From positions 62,001 through 126,000 of the forward strand of contig JABFRR010000007.1 in assembly GCA_013141065.1 (NCBI GenBank): a DNA stretch of 64,000 nucleotides, read 5' to 3'. A program made the translations under genes and the position numbers. Numbering within the stretch: position 1 is the first letter of the stretch; each line of letters opens with the position of its first letter. Source of the stretch: Bacteriovoracaceae bacterium. Its GTDB lineage: Bacteria; Bdellovibrionota; Bacteriovoracia; Bacteriovoracales; Bacteriovoracaceae. Shown here one piece after another: positions 27,807 through 36,332 of this stretch. The notes under the pieces were generated by a model, which was given only the letters and a program-made list of their open reading frames with translations, made no database searches and was not told the DNA's origin.

Positions 27807-29071
27807 GTGGATCGTTAGCTGCTTTTGGAATTTTTTTTCTAGCAATCTTAGGAACACCTTTATTTATTATTATGTCTCTGGCGGCTTTAGTCGCCTTTAG
27901 TTTTTCAGGAGTAGAAGTCTCAGCAGTGGCCCAAGAGTTTTATCGCATTTCTTCAGCACCAACTTTAATGACCATTCCCTTGTTTACATTTGCTGGTTAC
28001 TTGATGGCCGAAAGTAAATCGCCAATGCGCTTATTAAAATTAGCTGAAGCAAGCTTAGGATGGCTGCCTGGTGGTATTTCTATTGTGGCCTTAGTGGTTT
28101 GTGCATTTTTCACGGCCTTTACTGGTGCTTCTGGTGTGACAATTATTGCTTTGGGTGGACTAATTTACCCAATTTTGATGAAGGATGGTTATGGCGAAAA
28201 TTATTCTCTAGGGATGATTACAGCTTCAGGATCACTAGGACTCTTATTTCCTCCGTCATTACCGATTATTTTGTATGGTCTAGTTGCAAAAGTAGATATT
28301 GATAAACTCTTCAAGGCAGGTTTGCTTCCTGGTCTTGTCATCATGAGTGTTTTATCGGCCTATGCAGTTTACAAAAGCCCCAAAAATACTTCGAGTGTAA
28401 AAAAAACCTTTATCTTTAAAAACTTTCTCAATGCCTTAAGAGAATCATGGCTTGAAGCTTTATTACCAGTGGCGGTTTTAGTTGGTATTTATGGTGGATT
28501 TGTCACCGTGACCGAAGCAGCGGCTTTTACCGCTTTATATGTTTTTGTGATTGAAGTTTTTATCTATAAAGACCTGAATTTATCAAAAGATGTACCGAGA
28601 GTAATCGTTGATTCCATGAGTTTAGTCGGTGGGATTTTACTGATACTTTGTTGTGCTCTAGGATTTACGAATTATCTAGTCGATGAAGAAATTCCCCTAA
28701 AGATCTTTGGACTCATGAAAGAATTTTTACACGACAAGTATACTTTTTTATTATTTCTAAATATTTTTCTTCTTGTGGTCGGATGTCTCATGGACATCTT
28801 TAGTGCAATCGTGGTTGTTGTTCCTTTGATCATACCTATTGCCAATGATTTTGGTGTAGATCCCATTCACTTGGCCATGATCTTTTTAGCTAATCTTGAA
28901 ATCGGTTACCTAACTCCACCGGTGGGAATTAATTTGTTTATTTCCAGTTTTAGATTTAATAAACCTATTACAACTTTATATAAAGCTTCGGTGCCTTTTT
29001 TGTTATTACTTTTGGCAGCCCTTGCACTCATTACTTACGTTCCAGCTTTGAGCTTATTTTGGTTTGAATGA
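27803..29071 (+). CDS. dctM: TRAP large membrane subunit DctM
   Basis: The 422-aa multi-pass protein is the sodium-coupled transport subunit, with about eleven or twelve helices. Family segments are APTLMTIPLFTFAGYLMAES, FTAFTGASGVTIIALGG and ASGSLGLLFPPSLPIILYG, with a repeated half near the C-terminus (NLEIGYLTPPVGINLFISS). The length is normal. Its stop codon overlaps the ATG of the next gene (ATGATGA), so an exported protein of unknown role is coupled to the transporter. Confidence 0.93.
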   Translation: MSGSLAAFGIFFLAILGTPLFIIMSLAALVAFSFSGVEVSAVAQEFYRISSAPTLMTIPLFTFAGYLMAESKSPMRLLKLAEASLGWLPGGISIVALVVCAFFTAFTGASGVTIIALGGLIYPILMKDGYGENYSLGMITASGSLGLLFPPSLPIILYGLVAKVDIDKLFKAGLLPGLVIMSVLSAYAVYKSPKNTSSVKKTFIFKNFLNALRESWLEALLPVAVLVGIYGGFVTVTEAAAFTALYVFVIEVFIYKDLNLSKDVPRVIVDSMSLVGGILLILCCALGFTNYLVDEEIPLKIFGLMKEFLHDKYTFLLFLNIFLLVVGCLMDIFSAIVVVVPLIIPIANDFGVDPIHLAMIFLANLEIGYLTPPVGINLFISSFRFNKPITTLYKASVPFLLLLLAALALITYVPALSLFWFE

Positions 29072-30684
29072 TGAATAGTAAAAAAAGCAACTTAATTTTT
29101 TTGCGATTGCTCCTGGCAATGATTGTGCTTGTTAGTTTTACGCATGAGACATATGCCGATGTAAAATCTCGATCCTTAGAAAATTATTATCACAATGTTT
29201 TTTTAGGAGAGAGAAAGACCGGTAATTATTCGGGTGCTTTGGATCCCAGAAGTCACTTTAGCGATACTTCAGGCAGTTTAGTCTATTTTGATGACATGTA
29301 TCGCGATGAATATCTTAATGAGCAAATTCAAGCTGAGCCATTTTCTTTGTATACTTTCTGGTTTAATGAAGTAATAGAGAAATCAACTTGTCCAGACGAA
29401 ACACTAGGCGAAAATATTGATTACATCCGTTATCTGTATAGACTTATTTCGATGAGCTATTTATTTGAAGGCTTAAAAATAAATCATAAATTCACTCGTG
29501 AATTAGGTTTTAAAAATATATGCCCAATTGACTACAAGACACTTTTTGGAACTTGTAAACCTGAAAGCTCAGATATGAAAAAATTTTCAGAAAGAGTGTA
29601 TGGGAAATTTGTTAATGAAATTGAAAAAATTAAAATTGAAGCACTGTCGGGAAAAGATGTTCAGTCTATATTAAAAAAATTCCAGAACTCAACTTCTTTA
29701 ACTACTGATCCCATATATTCACGACTTCACGAATGGTGCATTCAAAATAAAAAAAGTTGCAGACAAATGACATTAGAGAATTTAAATGATGCTCTCGCAG
29801 GCTTTTGCCAGCAAGATTCAAAAGTGATCACCATGCTTTGTTCGGAAATAGACAGTCTTTATGGATTGTCACAGGCTCCATTGGCAGGAGAACTCATAAA
29901 AAAATCTAATGCCTTTGGTTTAATCAATAAGTCTGGAATGGGTGAGGACTGCTTAAGAAGATACAGTAAAATTTTTCACAGTAAAGAATCGAGTAAAACC
30001 TCGCTTCCAAGACAATATCCTGTTTTATACTCTTATTTGCAAAAAAATAATTCACGTTACGAGCAAGGTGACCTCTTTTTGCCAGGTGCTTTAAAAGAGT
30101 TTGATATGAAGGGCCTCAGTGATTTTCTTACGGCATTGAAACCCCCTAAAGAAGAGCCAATCGTCATTATAAAACCTAAAGCTAAACCTAAACCAAAACC
30201 AGTCATAGTCGTTGCTAAAAAAATTGAAGTGCCCGTCAAAAAACTTGAGCCGCCACCAGTTATTATCGAAGCTCCTCCAGAAGTATGGATAAGTGAATTT
30301 GAAAAAGGGGCCAATGAAATAGTTAATCTTGGTAAAGAGTCCTATTGGCTCAATATGGAAACTTTCAGGGATGACTTTGAATTTAGCGCAGAAATGATTA
30401 CTGAGCTCTCTGGGCCCATTAAAAAATTTCAAACCAGGTCGGCACTTGTTGATATGAAATCTTATGATTTGTTGGGAAGTAAAGAAGCACCGGTAGGTCT
30501 AATCTTTTTAAAATTTTTAATAGATACAGAAAATCATCAAGGTCTATATAATATTACGACAGTTTTAGGTGAGAAATTTTTTGTTCAAAATGATATTGAA
30601 AAGATTGCGACTCCTCATTATATGCAGCTTAAAAATGATGCCTCGACAAAAAATCGTTGGCAGATTATCTTGCTTAAAAAATAA
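29068..30684 (+). CDS. Exported protein with Pro/Lys-rich linker, coupled to TRAP operon
   Basis: The 538-aa protein has a signal peptide (about 8-31), a Cys-containing N-terminal part (about 35-350), and a spacer of alternating Lys/Pro/Val (about 370-410, KPKAKPKPKP then KKLEPPP). A C-terminal domain follows (about 410-538). The spacer resembles envelope-spanning linkers of the TonB/TolA kind, but there is no TonB C-domain that I recognise. The start overlaps the dctM stop. The gene closes the operon at a strong bidirectional terminator. Function unknown. Confidence 0.75.
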   Translation: MMNSKKSNLIFLRLLLAMIVLVSFTHETYADVKSRSLENYYHNVFLGERKTGNYSGALDPRSHFSDTSGSLVYFDDMYRDEYLNEQIQAEPFSLYTFWFNEVIEKSTCPDETLGENIDYIRYLYRLISMSYLFEGLKINHKFTRELGFKNICPIDYKTLFGTCKPESSDMKKFSERVYGKFVNEIEKIKIEALSGKDVQSILKKFQNSTSLTTDPIYSRLHEWCIQNKKSCRQMTLENLNDALAGFCQQDSKVITMLCSEIDSLYGLSQAPLAGELIKKSNAFGLINKSGMGEDCLRRYSKIFHSKESSKTSLPRQYPVLYSYLQKNNSRYEQGDLFLPGALKEFDMKGLSDFLTALKPPKEEPIVIIKPKAKPKPKPVIVVAKKIEVPVKKLEPPPVIIEAPPEVWISEFEKGANEIVNLGKESYWLNMETFRDDFEFSAEMITELSGPIKKFQTRSALVDMKSYDLLGSKEAPVGLIFLKFLIDTENHQGLYNITTVLGEKFFVQNDIEKIATPHYMQLKNDASTKNRWQIILLKK

Positions 30685-30719
30685 AAAACCCCAGAAGAAC
30701 TCTGGGGTTTTTATTTTTA
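30685..30719. terminator. Bidirectional rho-independent terminator
   Basis: AAAACCCCAGA pairs with TCTGGGGTTTT (30685-30695 with 30701-30711) around a 5-base loop, with T-runs on both sides. It lies between two convergent genes and can serve both. Confidence 0.9.
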
Positions 30720-30730
30720 AGAATTGTTTC

Positions 30731-31381
30731 TTAGTCGAATTTTTTAGCAACTGTCGCAAGAGATTTTTTCACACTTGCATTCATATCAAGAAGTAAGAGA
30801 ATCCCAGCGTTTTCACCGTTAGTATCTTCTCCAACTAGAGAGATGTTACCAATTCTGTTAGCTCCAGTGTAATATCTTGCAGTGATAATTGAGTTACCGA
30901 TTCCTAAATTTTTAAGTGGAATAAAGACCCCAAACATTTTAGGGCCTAAGTAAAATCCCATATTTTTGAATTTCTCTATTGAGAAAGCAACTGCCGGTAA
31001 TCGTCCACCAGCAATACCTGGAAGAGAGCGTCCACCTGGAAGTGTTGCAGGATCAAGAGTTTGAAGTTTAGTATCAAAAACGTCTTTAAGTGATACAGAA
31101 ATCGCCATTAGAGTTCCAGCTGATTGAAGGTCTGGAGAAATCTCTAAATATGAATTTGGATATTTAGGAATGTTGTAACGAAGACCACCATCTAATTGAA
31201 GATTTTCAAAGACCATAGAAATAAGAACATTGTCTTGCACTAAAGTTACTGACATGTTTTCCACACCAGGAACTTGAATGTTTGAAGAACTGGTACCATC
31301 ACCACACGAAGTGGAAAGGACACCCGCAGTTAATGCAGCTGAAAGAAAAAGAACTTTTGTTTTTGAAAGAATGTTCATCAT
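30731..31381 (-). CDS. Lipoprotein of unknown function
   Basis: The 216-aa protein has a lipoprotein signal (MMNILSKTKVLFLSAALTAG) with lipobox LSTSC, Cys about 27. The mature part is rich in beta-type patterns (NMSVTLVQDNVLISMVFENL) and Gly/Pro, with no recognised family. A start at either of the first two Met codons is possible. It converges on the TRAP operon and is followed by the shared terminator. Confidence 0.7.
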   Translation of the reverse strand: MMNILSKTKVLFLSAALTAGVLSTSCGDGTSSSNIQVPGVENMSVTLVQDNVLISMVFENLQLDGGLRYNIPKYPNSYLEISPDLQSAGTLMAISVSLKDVFDTKLQTLDPATLPGGRSLPGIAGGRLPAVAFSIEKFKNMGFYLGPKMFGVFIPLKNLGIGNSIITARYYTGANRIGNISLVGEDTNGENAGILLLLDMNASVKKSLATVAKKFD

Positions 31382-31550
31382 AAAATTTCCAAGAGCATGC
31401 TGTGACTTTTCTTTTCTACTTTTTATTCAACTGGAGCGGACGTACCGTAGAAAATTCACAAACGTTTATTTAAAGTAAGACAAGATTAGTCGTGAATGGT
31501 GTTAACTTCAATAATAGCAAGCGTGAACGTAATTTTGAGGAGTTAATGAA

Positions 31551-31574
31551 TGGGCACTTTTTTTAAAGTGCCCA
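31551..31574. repeat. Perfect 10-base hairpin
   Basis: TGGGCACTTT (31551-31560), loop TTTT, then AAAGTGCCCA (31565-31574). It lies just past the 3' end of the split outer-membrane gene on the minus strand. It has no following T-run in that direction, so it is a transcript-end hairpin or barrier rather than a classic terminator. Confidence 0.55.
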
Positions 31575-31631
31575 CTTTTAGAGTTTTATGAAAATTGGAT
31601 CTTAATTATAGTAAAGGCTTAGGACTATTTA

Positions 31632-32343
31632 TTAAAAAATTGCCTTGAGAGATAAACTTCCGGCATGGTCTTTGAAATCACCAAAAAAACGACCGTAATT
31701 TCCATTGATCGAAAGGTTTGGAGAGATGGTGTATTTAGCTGTAGCATCGAGAACTTTATTGTCTTCTAATGGAGCTGTGGCACTAGTGAAAAAGCGTCCA
31801 TATCCACCACCGATCGATGCACTAAAATCAGTCGTGATAACTTTTGAAAGTCTTAACATGTGAATGGATTCATCAGCATTTTTTGCACCAACAGCAGAAC
31901 CAATATTGCGCAATTTAATCAGAGACTGGTTGTGGTCTGGGTTATTATTAACAACACTTGAGAGTGTATCAAAACCACCGGCAATAAAGCCTCCATTTTT
32001 TGTTAATGTCGATTGCACTTCAAGTTTCACGACTTCGAAATCATAAGCAAGCTTTAAAGCTGTTGCATGGTGATCAGAGGTATAAAGACTAGATCCACCA
32101 AATAAAACTGTGTAGTAAAAATTAAAATCAACACCAGCAAGTTTTCCTTCAATTTGAGGAGCAAACATTTTAATGTTATTTAAGTTAGCTGAGTTAAAAA
32201 GTGTCGTAGCATTATTGAATTTTTTTGAATTCCAATATCCACCTTGAAGAGCATATCTGTATCCAGACCAATTTCCGTAATAATTAACAGTGATCATATC
32301 AAGATCATCTTTAGCGTCAGTTAAGGAGCCTTCCCCGCGTTTA
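31632..32343 (-). pseudogene. Outer-membrane barrel protein, 3' part (split by IS630)
   Basis: This is the C-terminal 236 codons of a gene whose 5' part is at 33446-33921. The piece starts in frame at KRGEGSLTDAKDDLD. It has alternating beta-strand patterns (ITVNYYGNWSGYRYALQGGYW, ASIGGGYGRFF, LSINGNYGRFFG) and ends in the Phe typical of outer-membrane barrels (SLKAIF). Without the inserted element and one TA, the two parts join as FAMAYD-KRGEG in the same frame, giving a 395-aa porin-like protein. Confidence 0.85.
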
Positions 32344-33443
32344 TACTGCTCATGATTTAATTTTCTAGTAAAAATTATTTGGCCTATTGTTATGGCAGTA
32401 CTATTATACTTTTCATGTATAAATTTCTTAACAAAGACCAAAGACAGGAACTACTTGACGAGCTACAAATTGAGCGTTCAAAAAGATACGCTGATAGGAT
32501 TCGGGTTATTTTACTCTTAGATGATAATCAGACGTACAAAGATATTTCTAAATTTTTATTTCTCGATGAAGGATCCATTGCCAATTACAGAAAACGCTAT
32601 ATGGAAGGTGGAATCGAAGGCCTAATTCTGGATGAATACAGCACCAAAAGAACAAAGTTAAATCTTGTTGAAGAATTTCAACTTGCCAATGAACTTGACG
32701 ATAGAATCTTTGCTTCAACTAAAGAAGTTGTTAATCATATTTTTAAAAAATATAAAGTAAAATTCTCTATTAGTGGCTGCAACAACCTTCTTCACCGGCT
32801 TGGATTTTCGTTCAAAAAGCAAAAAGGCGTACCTGGTAAAGCAAAGAAAAAGACCAAGAAGAATTTATAGAAAAATACAATTCTCTCAAAGGAAAAGGAA
32901 AGATTTACTTTGGCGATGCAACTCATCCACTTCATAATACAATCCTTTCTGCTGGGTGGATTAGAAAAGGCGAAGAAAAGAAGTTTTCACCAATTCAGGT
33001 CGAAATCGCGTCAATGTCTTCGGGGCAATTTCTATTGACGACTTAGATATCGTAACTCGTAGCTACGATACAATAAATCAAATCTCAGTATGTAATTTTC
33101 TAAAAGCATTAAGAGAGAGAAATCCTAATGGTGAGAAAATATATTTTATTTTAGATCGTGGACCAAGCAATAAGGCATTATCCGTAAGAGAGCTGGCGAA
33201 AAAATTAAATATTGAGATAGTGTTTTTGCCCGCCTATAGTCCAAACTTGAATCCTATAGAACGTTTATGGAAATTTTTTAAGAAAAAAGTTTTATACAAT
33301 CAGTATTATGAAAAATTTAAAGATTTTAAATTAATTTGCGCCTCATTTTTTCGAGGAATACGAAAGTATGAATTAGAGCTTGCAACTTTAATTACTGATA
33401 ATTTTTCAGCAGTAGGCACTTGAAAACTTAACTGGCTTCAGTA
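32344..33443 (+). mobile_element. IS630-family insertion sequence, 1100 bp
   Basis: The ends start TACTG and finish CAGTA, with further matching bases inside (TT.A.TTTTC.AGT) over about 28 bases. The element is flanked by TA on both sides (32342-32343 and 33444-33445), the known IS630/Tc1 target. Boundaries are supported independently because removing 32344-33443 and one TA restores the interrupted barrel gene exactly. It holds one degenerate transposase gene on the strand opposite to the host gene. Confidence 0.93.
32415..33423 (+). pseudogene. IS630-family transposase, frameshifted
   Basis: The N-terminal part (32415-32870) has the winged-helix DNA-binding region (KDISKFLFLDEGSIANYRKRY). 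The frame changes by -1 in an A-rich run near 32850 to continue DQEEFIEKYNSLKGKGKIYFGDATHP, whose Asp is the first catalytic acid. It changes again near 32985 to reach TNSGRNRVNVFGAISIDDLD, the second acid in YFILDRGPSN, and the third in FLPAYSPNLNPIERLWKFF. All three catalytic acids survive. The first shift could be programmed, as in some IS630 members. The second looks like a true deletion. Confidence 0.85.
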
Positions 33444-33445
33444 TA

Positions 33446-33921
33446 TCATAGGCCATGGCAAAGACATCATAATTTTCACGAATTTTTAATAGCATAATAC
33501 GGTCTCTTCTGTCATCAGAAGTGAGGAATTGTCCAGGAGTCGATACAGCATGGCGACCAGCTGAAGTGATCCAGTTATTTTTATTGTATTCAATCACAGC
33601 GTGATCAAGTCTAGTCAGGTTACTGTTACCGAAGCCATCATCATTGGTTCCACCAATGGCAGTTCCTGTCGTAATTCCTCTTTGGTTATCTCCTTCCCAG
33701 TTGTTACTAGACAAAACGGCACCTAATTTAATGGTGAGATTTTCATCAGGTTTAACTTGTGTGTTTAATCGAAAAAATTGGTTGAAAGCTTTTGTTCCAT
33801 TTGGCCCAGTTGAATTTTTAAAGTAAGCGCGGACATGCCCGTCACCATTAAAAAGAAATTTTGTTTCGGAACTTGCTGAAAAAGAAAATAATAAAATGCA
33901 TAATCCTATTAACGACTTCAT
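33446..33921 (-). pseudogene. Outer-membrane barrel protein, 5' part (split by IS630)
   Basis: This encodes the signal peptide (MKSLIGLCILLFSFSASSE) and the first strands of a beta-barrel (FNGDGHVRAYFKNSTG, FFRLNTQVKPDENLTIKLG, AVIEYNKNNWITSAGRH). The pattern resembles alginate/porin-type barrels in which the first strands carry such RLNTQ segments, but I cannot name the family. After the junction at 33446 the frame runs into the IS and stops after about 14 extra residues, so a truncated product without most of the barrel would result. Confidence 0.85.
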
Positions 33922-33991
33922 GATGGAGACTCCTTATTTTTTCAAAGGCCAAGAGTCTATCACTGGAATATTATTGTCAACGAATTTGATA

Positions 33992-34022
33992 GTTGACTTG
34001 ATGCAGAGGCACTCAAGTCAAC
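33992..34022. repeat. Perfect 10-base inverted repeat
   Basis: GTTGACTTGA (33992-34001) and TCAAGTCAAC (34013-34022) around an 11-base loop. It lies 4 bases past the end of the HAD phosphatase gene and upstream of the barrel gene. It may be a transcript-end hairpin of the former or an operator of the latter. No T-run follows. Confidence 0.5.
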
Positions 34023-34025
34023 AAC

Positions 34026-34700
34026 TTAGAATGCGGTAAAATTCACAAGCTCAATAAAATTTCCTTCAAATTTTTGGCTTGAATTGCCGTGAGAAAATTC
34101 AGTGATGCGCACGACTTGAGCGCGACTCAAAGTGGCAGCTTTTATACCCGTGGGAGAATCTTCAAAAATAAGCGTTTCTTCAGGAGTCACTTTTAGTCTT
34201 TTCATCGCTTCTATATAGGGATCAGGGTGGGGCTTGGTTAGTGTAGTTTGATTGCGACCCATTTGAAGTTGCATGAACTGATCAAGGCCAAAACAAGCGA
34301 GGGTTTCATCGACAATGATATCTTCACTAGCGCTGACCACTGCGCATTTTTTATTGAGATGTCTTAAGTGATGGAGAAAATCAATAATTCCTGGAGTGAG
34401 ATAACTTTCTTTTTCGTTGGGAGAAAGTTGCCTAAAAATATTAATGAGCTCTTTATTTTTTTGTTCAATGGCAAAATGAATTTCCGCTTCACTCATATTG
34501 GGACAAACGCTCTGGATAACGACAAAATCTGTCATGCCATAAAATTGGTCAATACATGAGAGCAAATCGACTTTTACACCTAATGAATCCAGCACTAAAA
34601 CAGCAGCTTGTGCGTGGAGTGGTTCTGTGTTGACTAGTGTTCCATCCATATCAAAGAGTACGACTTCTTTATTTTTTACTAGAGTCTTTAAGTCTGTCAT
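34026..34700 (-). CDS. HAD-superfamily phosphatase (beta-phosphoglucomutase-like)
   Basis: The 224-aa cytoplasmic enzyme has all four HAD motifs: DMDGT (D17/D19), a Ser in AVVSASEDI, Lys in TLTKPHPDPY, and the acids in FEDSPTGIKAA. The helical cap is of the beta-phosphoglucomutase/phosphoglycolate-phosphatase type (C1). The substrate cannot be set from sequence. It is divergent from a Lys/Ala-rich gene. A single gene on its strand, it is followed by an inverted repeat. Confidence 0.88.
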   Translation of the reverse strand: MTDLKTLVKNKEVVLFDMDGTLVNTEPLHAQAAVLVLDSLGVKVDLLSCIDQFYGMTDFVVIQSVCPNMSEAEIHFAIEQKNKELINIFRQLSPNEKESYLTPGIIDFLHHLRHLNKKCAVVSASEDIIVDETLACFGLDQFMQLQMGRNQTTLTKPHPDPYIEAMKRLKVTPEETLIFEDSPTGIKAATLSRAQVVRITEFSHGNSSQKFEGNFIELVNFTAF

Positions 34701-34767
34701 TTTCTGCCCGCTAAAAATTTAATTGGTAATAGGTTATCATTCTAATAGAGACATTAAGGATTATTCT

Positions 34768-35223
34768 ATGAAAATATTTCCCAAGAACACTGAAAATCGT
34801 CCAGCAAAAGCAAATAAAGCTCCCAATAAGACTCCGTCGGAATCTCGAGGACCTGCCAAAGCAGCAAAAAAACAAGCTCCCATTAAAAAAGAAATGAGTG
34901 ATAGTGAGATCAAAGAAAAACTGGCCGCGAATGTCCAAACATCTGATGTCGCAAAAAACATGGCGATTGCTAAAACAAAAAAGATGGGTGAAACATTTTT
35001 GAATGAAAGTATTAAGCCCGAAATGATTAAAGTTGAAGCTCCGATTCTTGCTGAAACTCAAGACACTCCCAACACAAAGGACTTTGTTTTAAAAAGTGAT
35101 ATCGCAGCTAACGATCCAAAAGATACGAACACTCAAGAAAAATTAAAATCGATTATTTCAAAGGGTGCTTTTAGTTTTAATCCAAAAGAACGAGAAGCAT
35201 TGGAAAAAATTCTAGCGGGATAA
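34768..35223 (+). CDS. Lys/Ala/Pro-rich protein of unknown function
   Basis: The 151-aa protein starts at ATG 34768 with AAGGA 7 bases upstream; an earlier TTG (34723) has no ribosome site. The N-terminal 60 residues are low in complexity and rich in Lys, Ala and Pro (NRPAKANKAPNKTPSESRGP). The C-terminus ends in a short helical segment (FNPKEREALEKILAG). No signal peptide and no known family. It converges on the DHH gene with a 12-base overlap. Confidence 0.6.
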   Translation: MKIFPKNTENRPAKANKAPNKTPSESRGPAKAAKKQAPIKKEMSDSEIKEKLAANVQTSDVAKNMAIAKTKKMGETFLNESIKPEMIKVEAPILAETQDTPNTKDFVLKSDIAANDPKDTNTQEKLKSIISKGAFSFNPKEREALEKILAG

Positions 35224-36225
35224 CAATTTTGTTTCTTCAGCTTCTTGTAATAAAAGCATTGTGTGAAGTTTTTGAACAGTTGATTTCATGACTGAATCTA
35301 ACGATCCTTTAATAACTGCAGCGGCTGAGTGATCATGTCCTCCTCCACCTAAAGCACGTGCCATCACACCCACATCAACGATTCCAATTGAGCGGAGTGA
35401 AACTTTAATTTCTTCACCCATTTCTCGAAACATAATGGCCACTTTAATATTATCTAAAACTAAGAGGTGGTTAATGAAAGCGAGTGTATCTTCAGTGTCG
35501 ATTTGAAATTTTTGAAGTAAGTCTTCTGTTAAAGTGAGCCATGCCACTTTTTCATCTTTAGTGGTAAGAGCACTTGCGAGAACCTTACCAAGCAGTTTCA
35601 TATACGTTAATTTTTTCGTGCCATAAATCATATTATACGCATGCGGTGGAGTCACTCCAGTGTCCATCAAATGGCCAATAAGCCTGTGAGTGTCACCTGT
35701 AACTGTCGGGTAGCGAAAACTAGAAGTATCTATCAAGATGGCAGTGTAAAGAGGCAAGGCCATTTCACGACTTAAATTTATTCCCAAGGAAAGAATTAAT
35801 TCACCTGCCAGCTCACCTGTTGCGGCTTTACTGGTATCGATGCAATTAATGTCCATGACTTCTTTAGGGCATGGATGATGATCGATAAAAAGTAAATTAG
35901 GTGCTTTTTGTGCGATGTTTTTCATGCCATCGCCAATTCTTTCTAATGAATTAGTATCAGTCACAATAAACAGATCGATTTCTTTGTCTAAGTATAAAGT
36001 GAGATAATCTTCACGTGAGATGATAACATCTTGAGGATCGAGATATTTATAACGATCTAAAAGAGCTTCTTCGTTGACACAAATAGCGTTTTTCCCCAGC
36101 TCGCGCATGGCAAGACACAAGGCAATCTCACTACCAATTCCATCAGCATCAGGAAGTATGTGTGTTGAGATCACAATATTTTGTGCTTTATCAGTAGATT
36201 TTTTAAAACGCTCAAATATATTCAT
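35212..36225 (-). CDS. DHH/DHHA1 phosphoesterase (NrnA-like)
   Basis: The 337-aa protein has the DHH catalytic domain (HILPDADGIGS, DTNSLERIGD, IDHHPC) and the C-terminal DHHA1 domain with its GGGGHDHSAA motif. NrnA-type enzymes degrade nano-RNAs and pAp using Mn2+ in the cytoplasm. Length and motif order fit NrnA, but cyclic-dinucleotide phosphodiesterases share the fold, so the substrate is open. Its 5' end faces the ABC-transporter genes on the other strand. Confidence 0.9.
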   Translation of the reverse strand: MNIFERFKKSTDKAQNIVISTHILPDADGIGSEIALCLAMRELGKNAICVNEEALLDRYKYLDPQDVIISREDYLTLYLDKEIDLFIVTDTNSLERIGDGMKNIAQKAPNLLFIDHHPCPKEVMDINCIDTSKAATGELAGELILSLGINLSREMALPLYTAILIDTSSFRYPTVTGDTHRLIGHLMDTGVTPPHAYNMIYGTKKLTYMKLLGKVLASALTTKDEKVAWLTLTEDLLQKFQIDTEDTLAFINHLLVLDNIKVAIMFREMGEEIKVSLRSIGIVDVGVMARALGGGGHDHSAAAVIKGSLDSVMKSTVQKLHTMLLLQEAEETKLLSR

Positions 36226-36332
36226 GTCCTAATAATTTACACTAATTTTTTTTCAATTGCTGTAATTTTTGCTACGATTTACGACTAGTGAGAGTTTTTT
36301 ACTAAATTAATCAATTATAACTGCGTGGTCCT

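Noticed and set aside
30091..30432. Phe-rich minus-strand frame of 113 aa
   Set aside because: Antisense of the Lys/Pro spacer of the exported protein at 29068; no start signal.
34711..35061. 116-aa Phe/Cys-rich reading frame on the minus strand
   Set aside because: Antisense of the Lys/Ala-rich gene at 34768, whose codon pattern and ribosome site are better.
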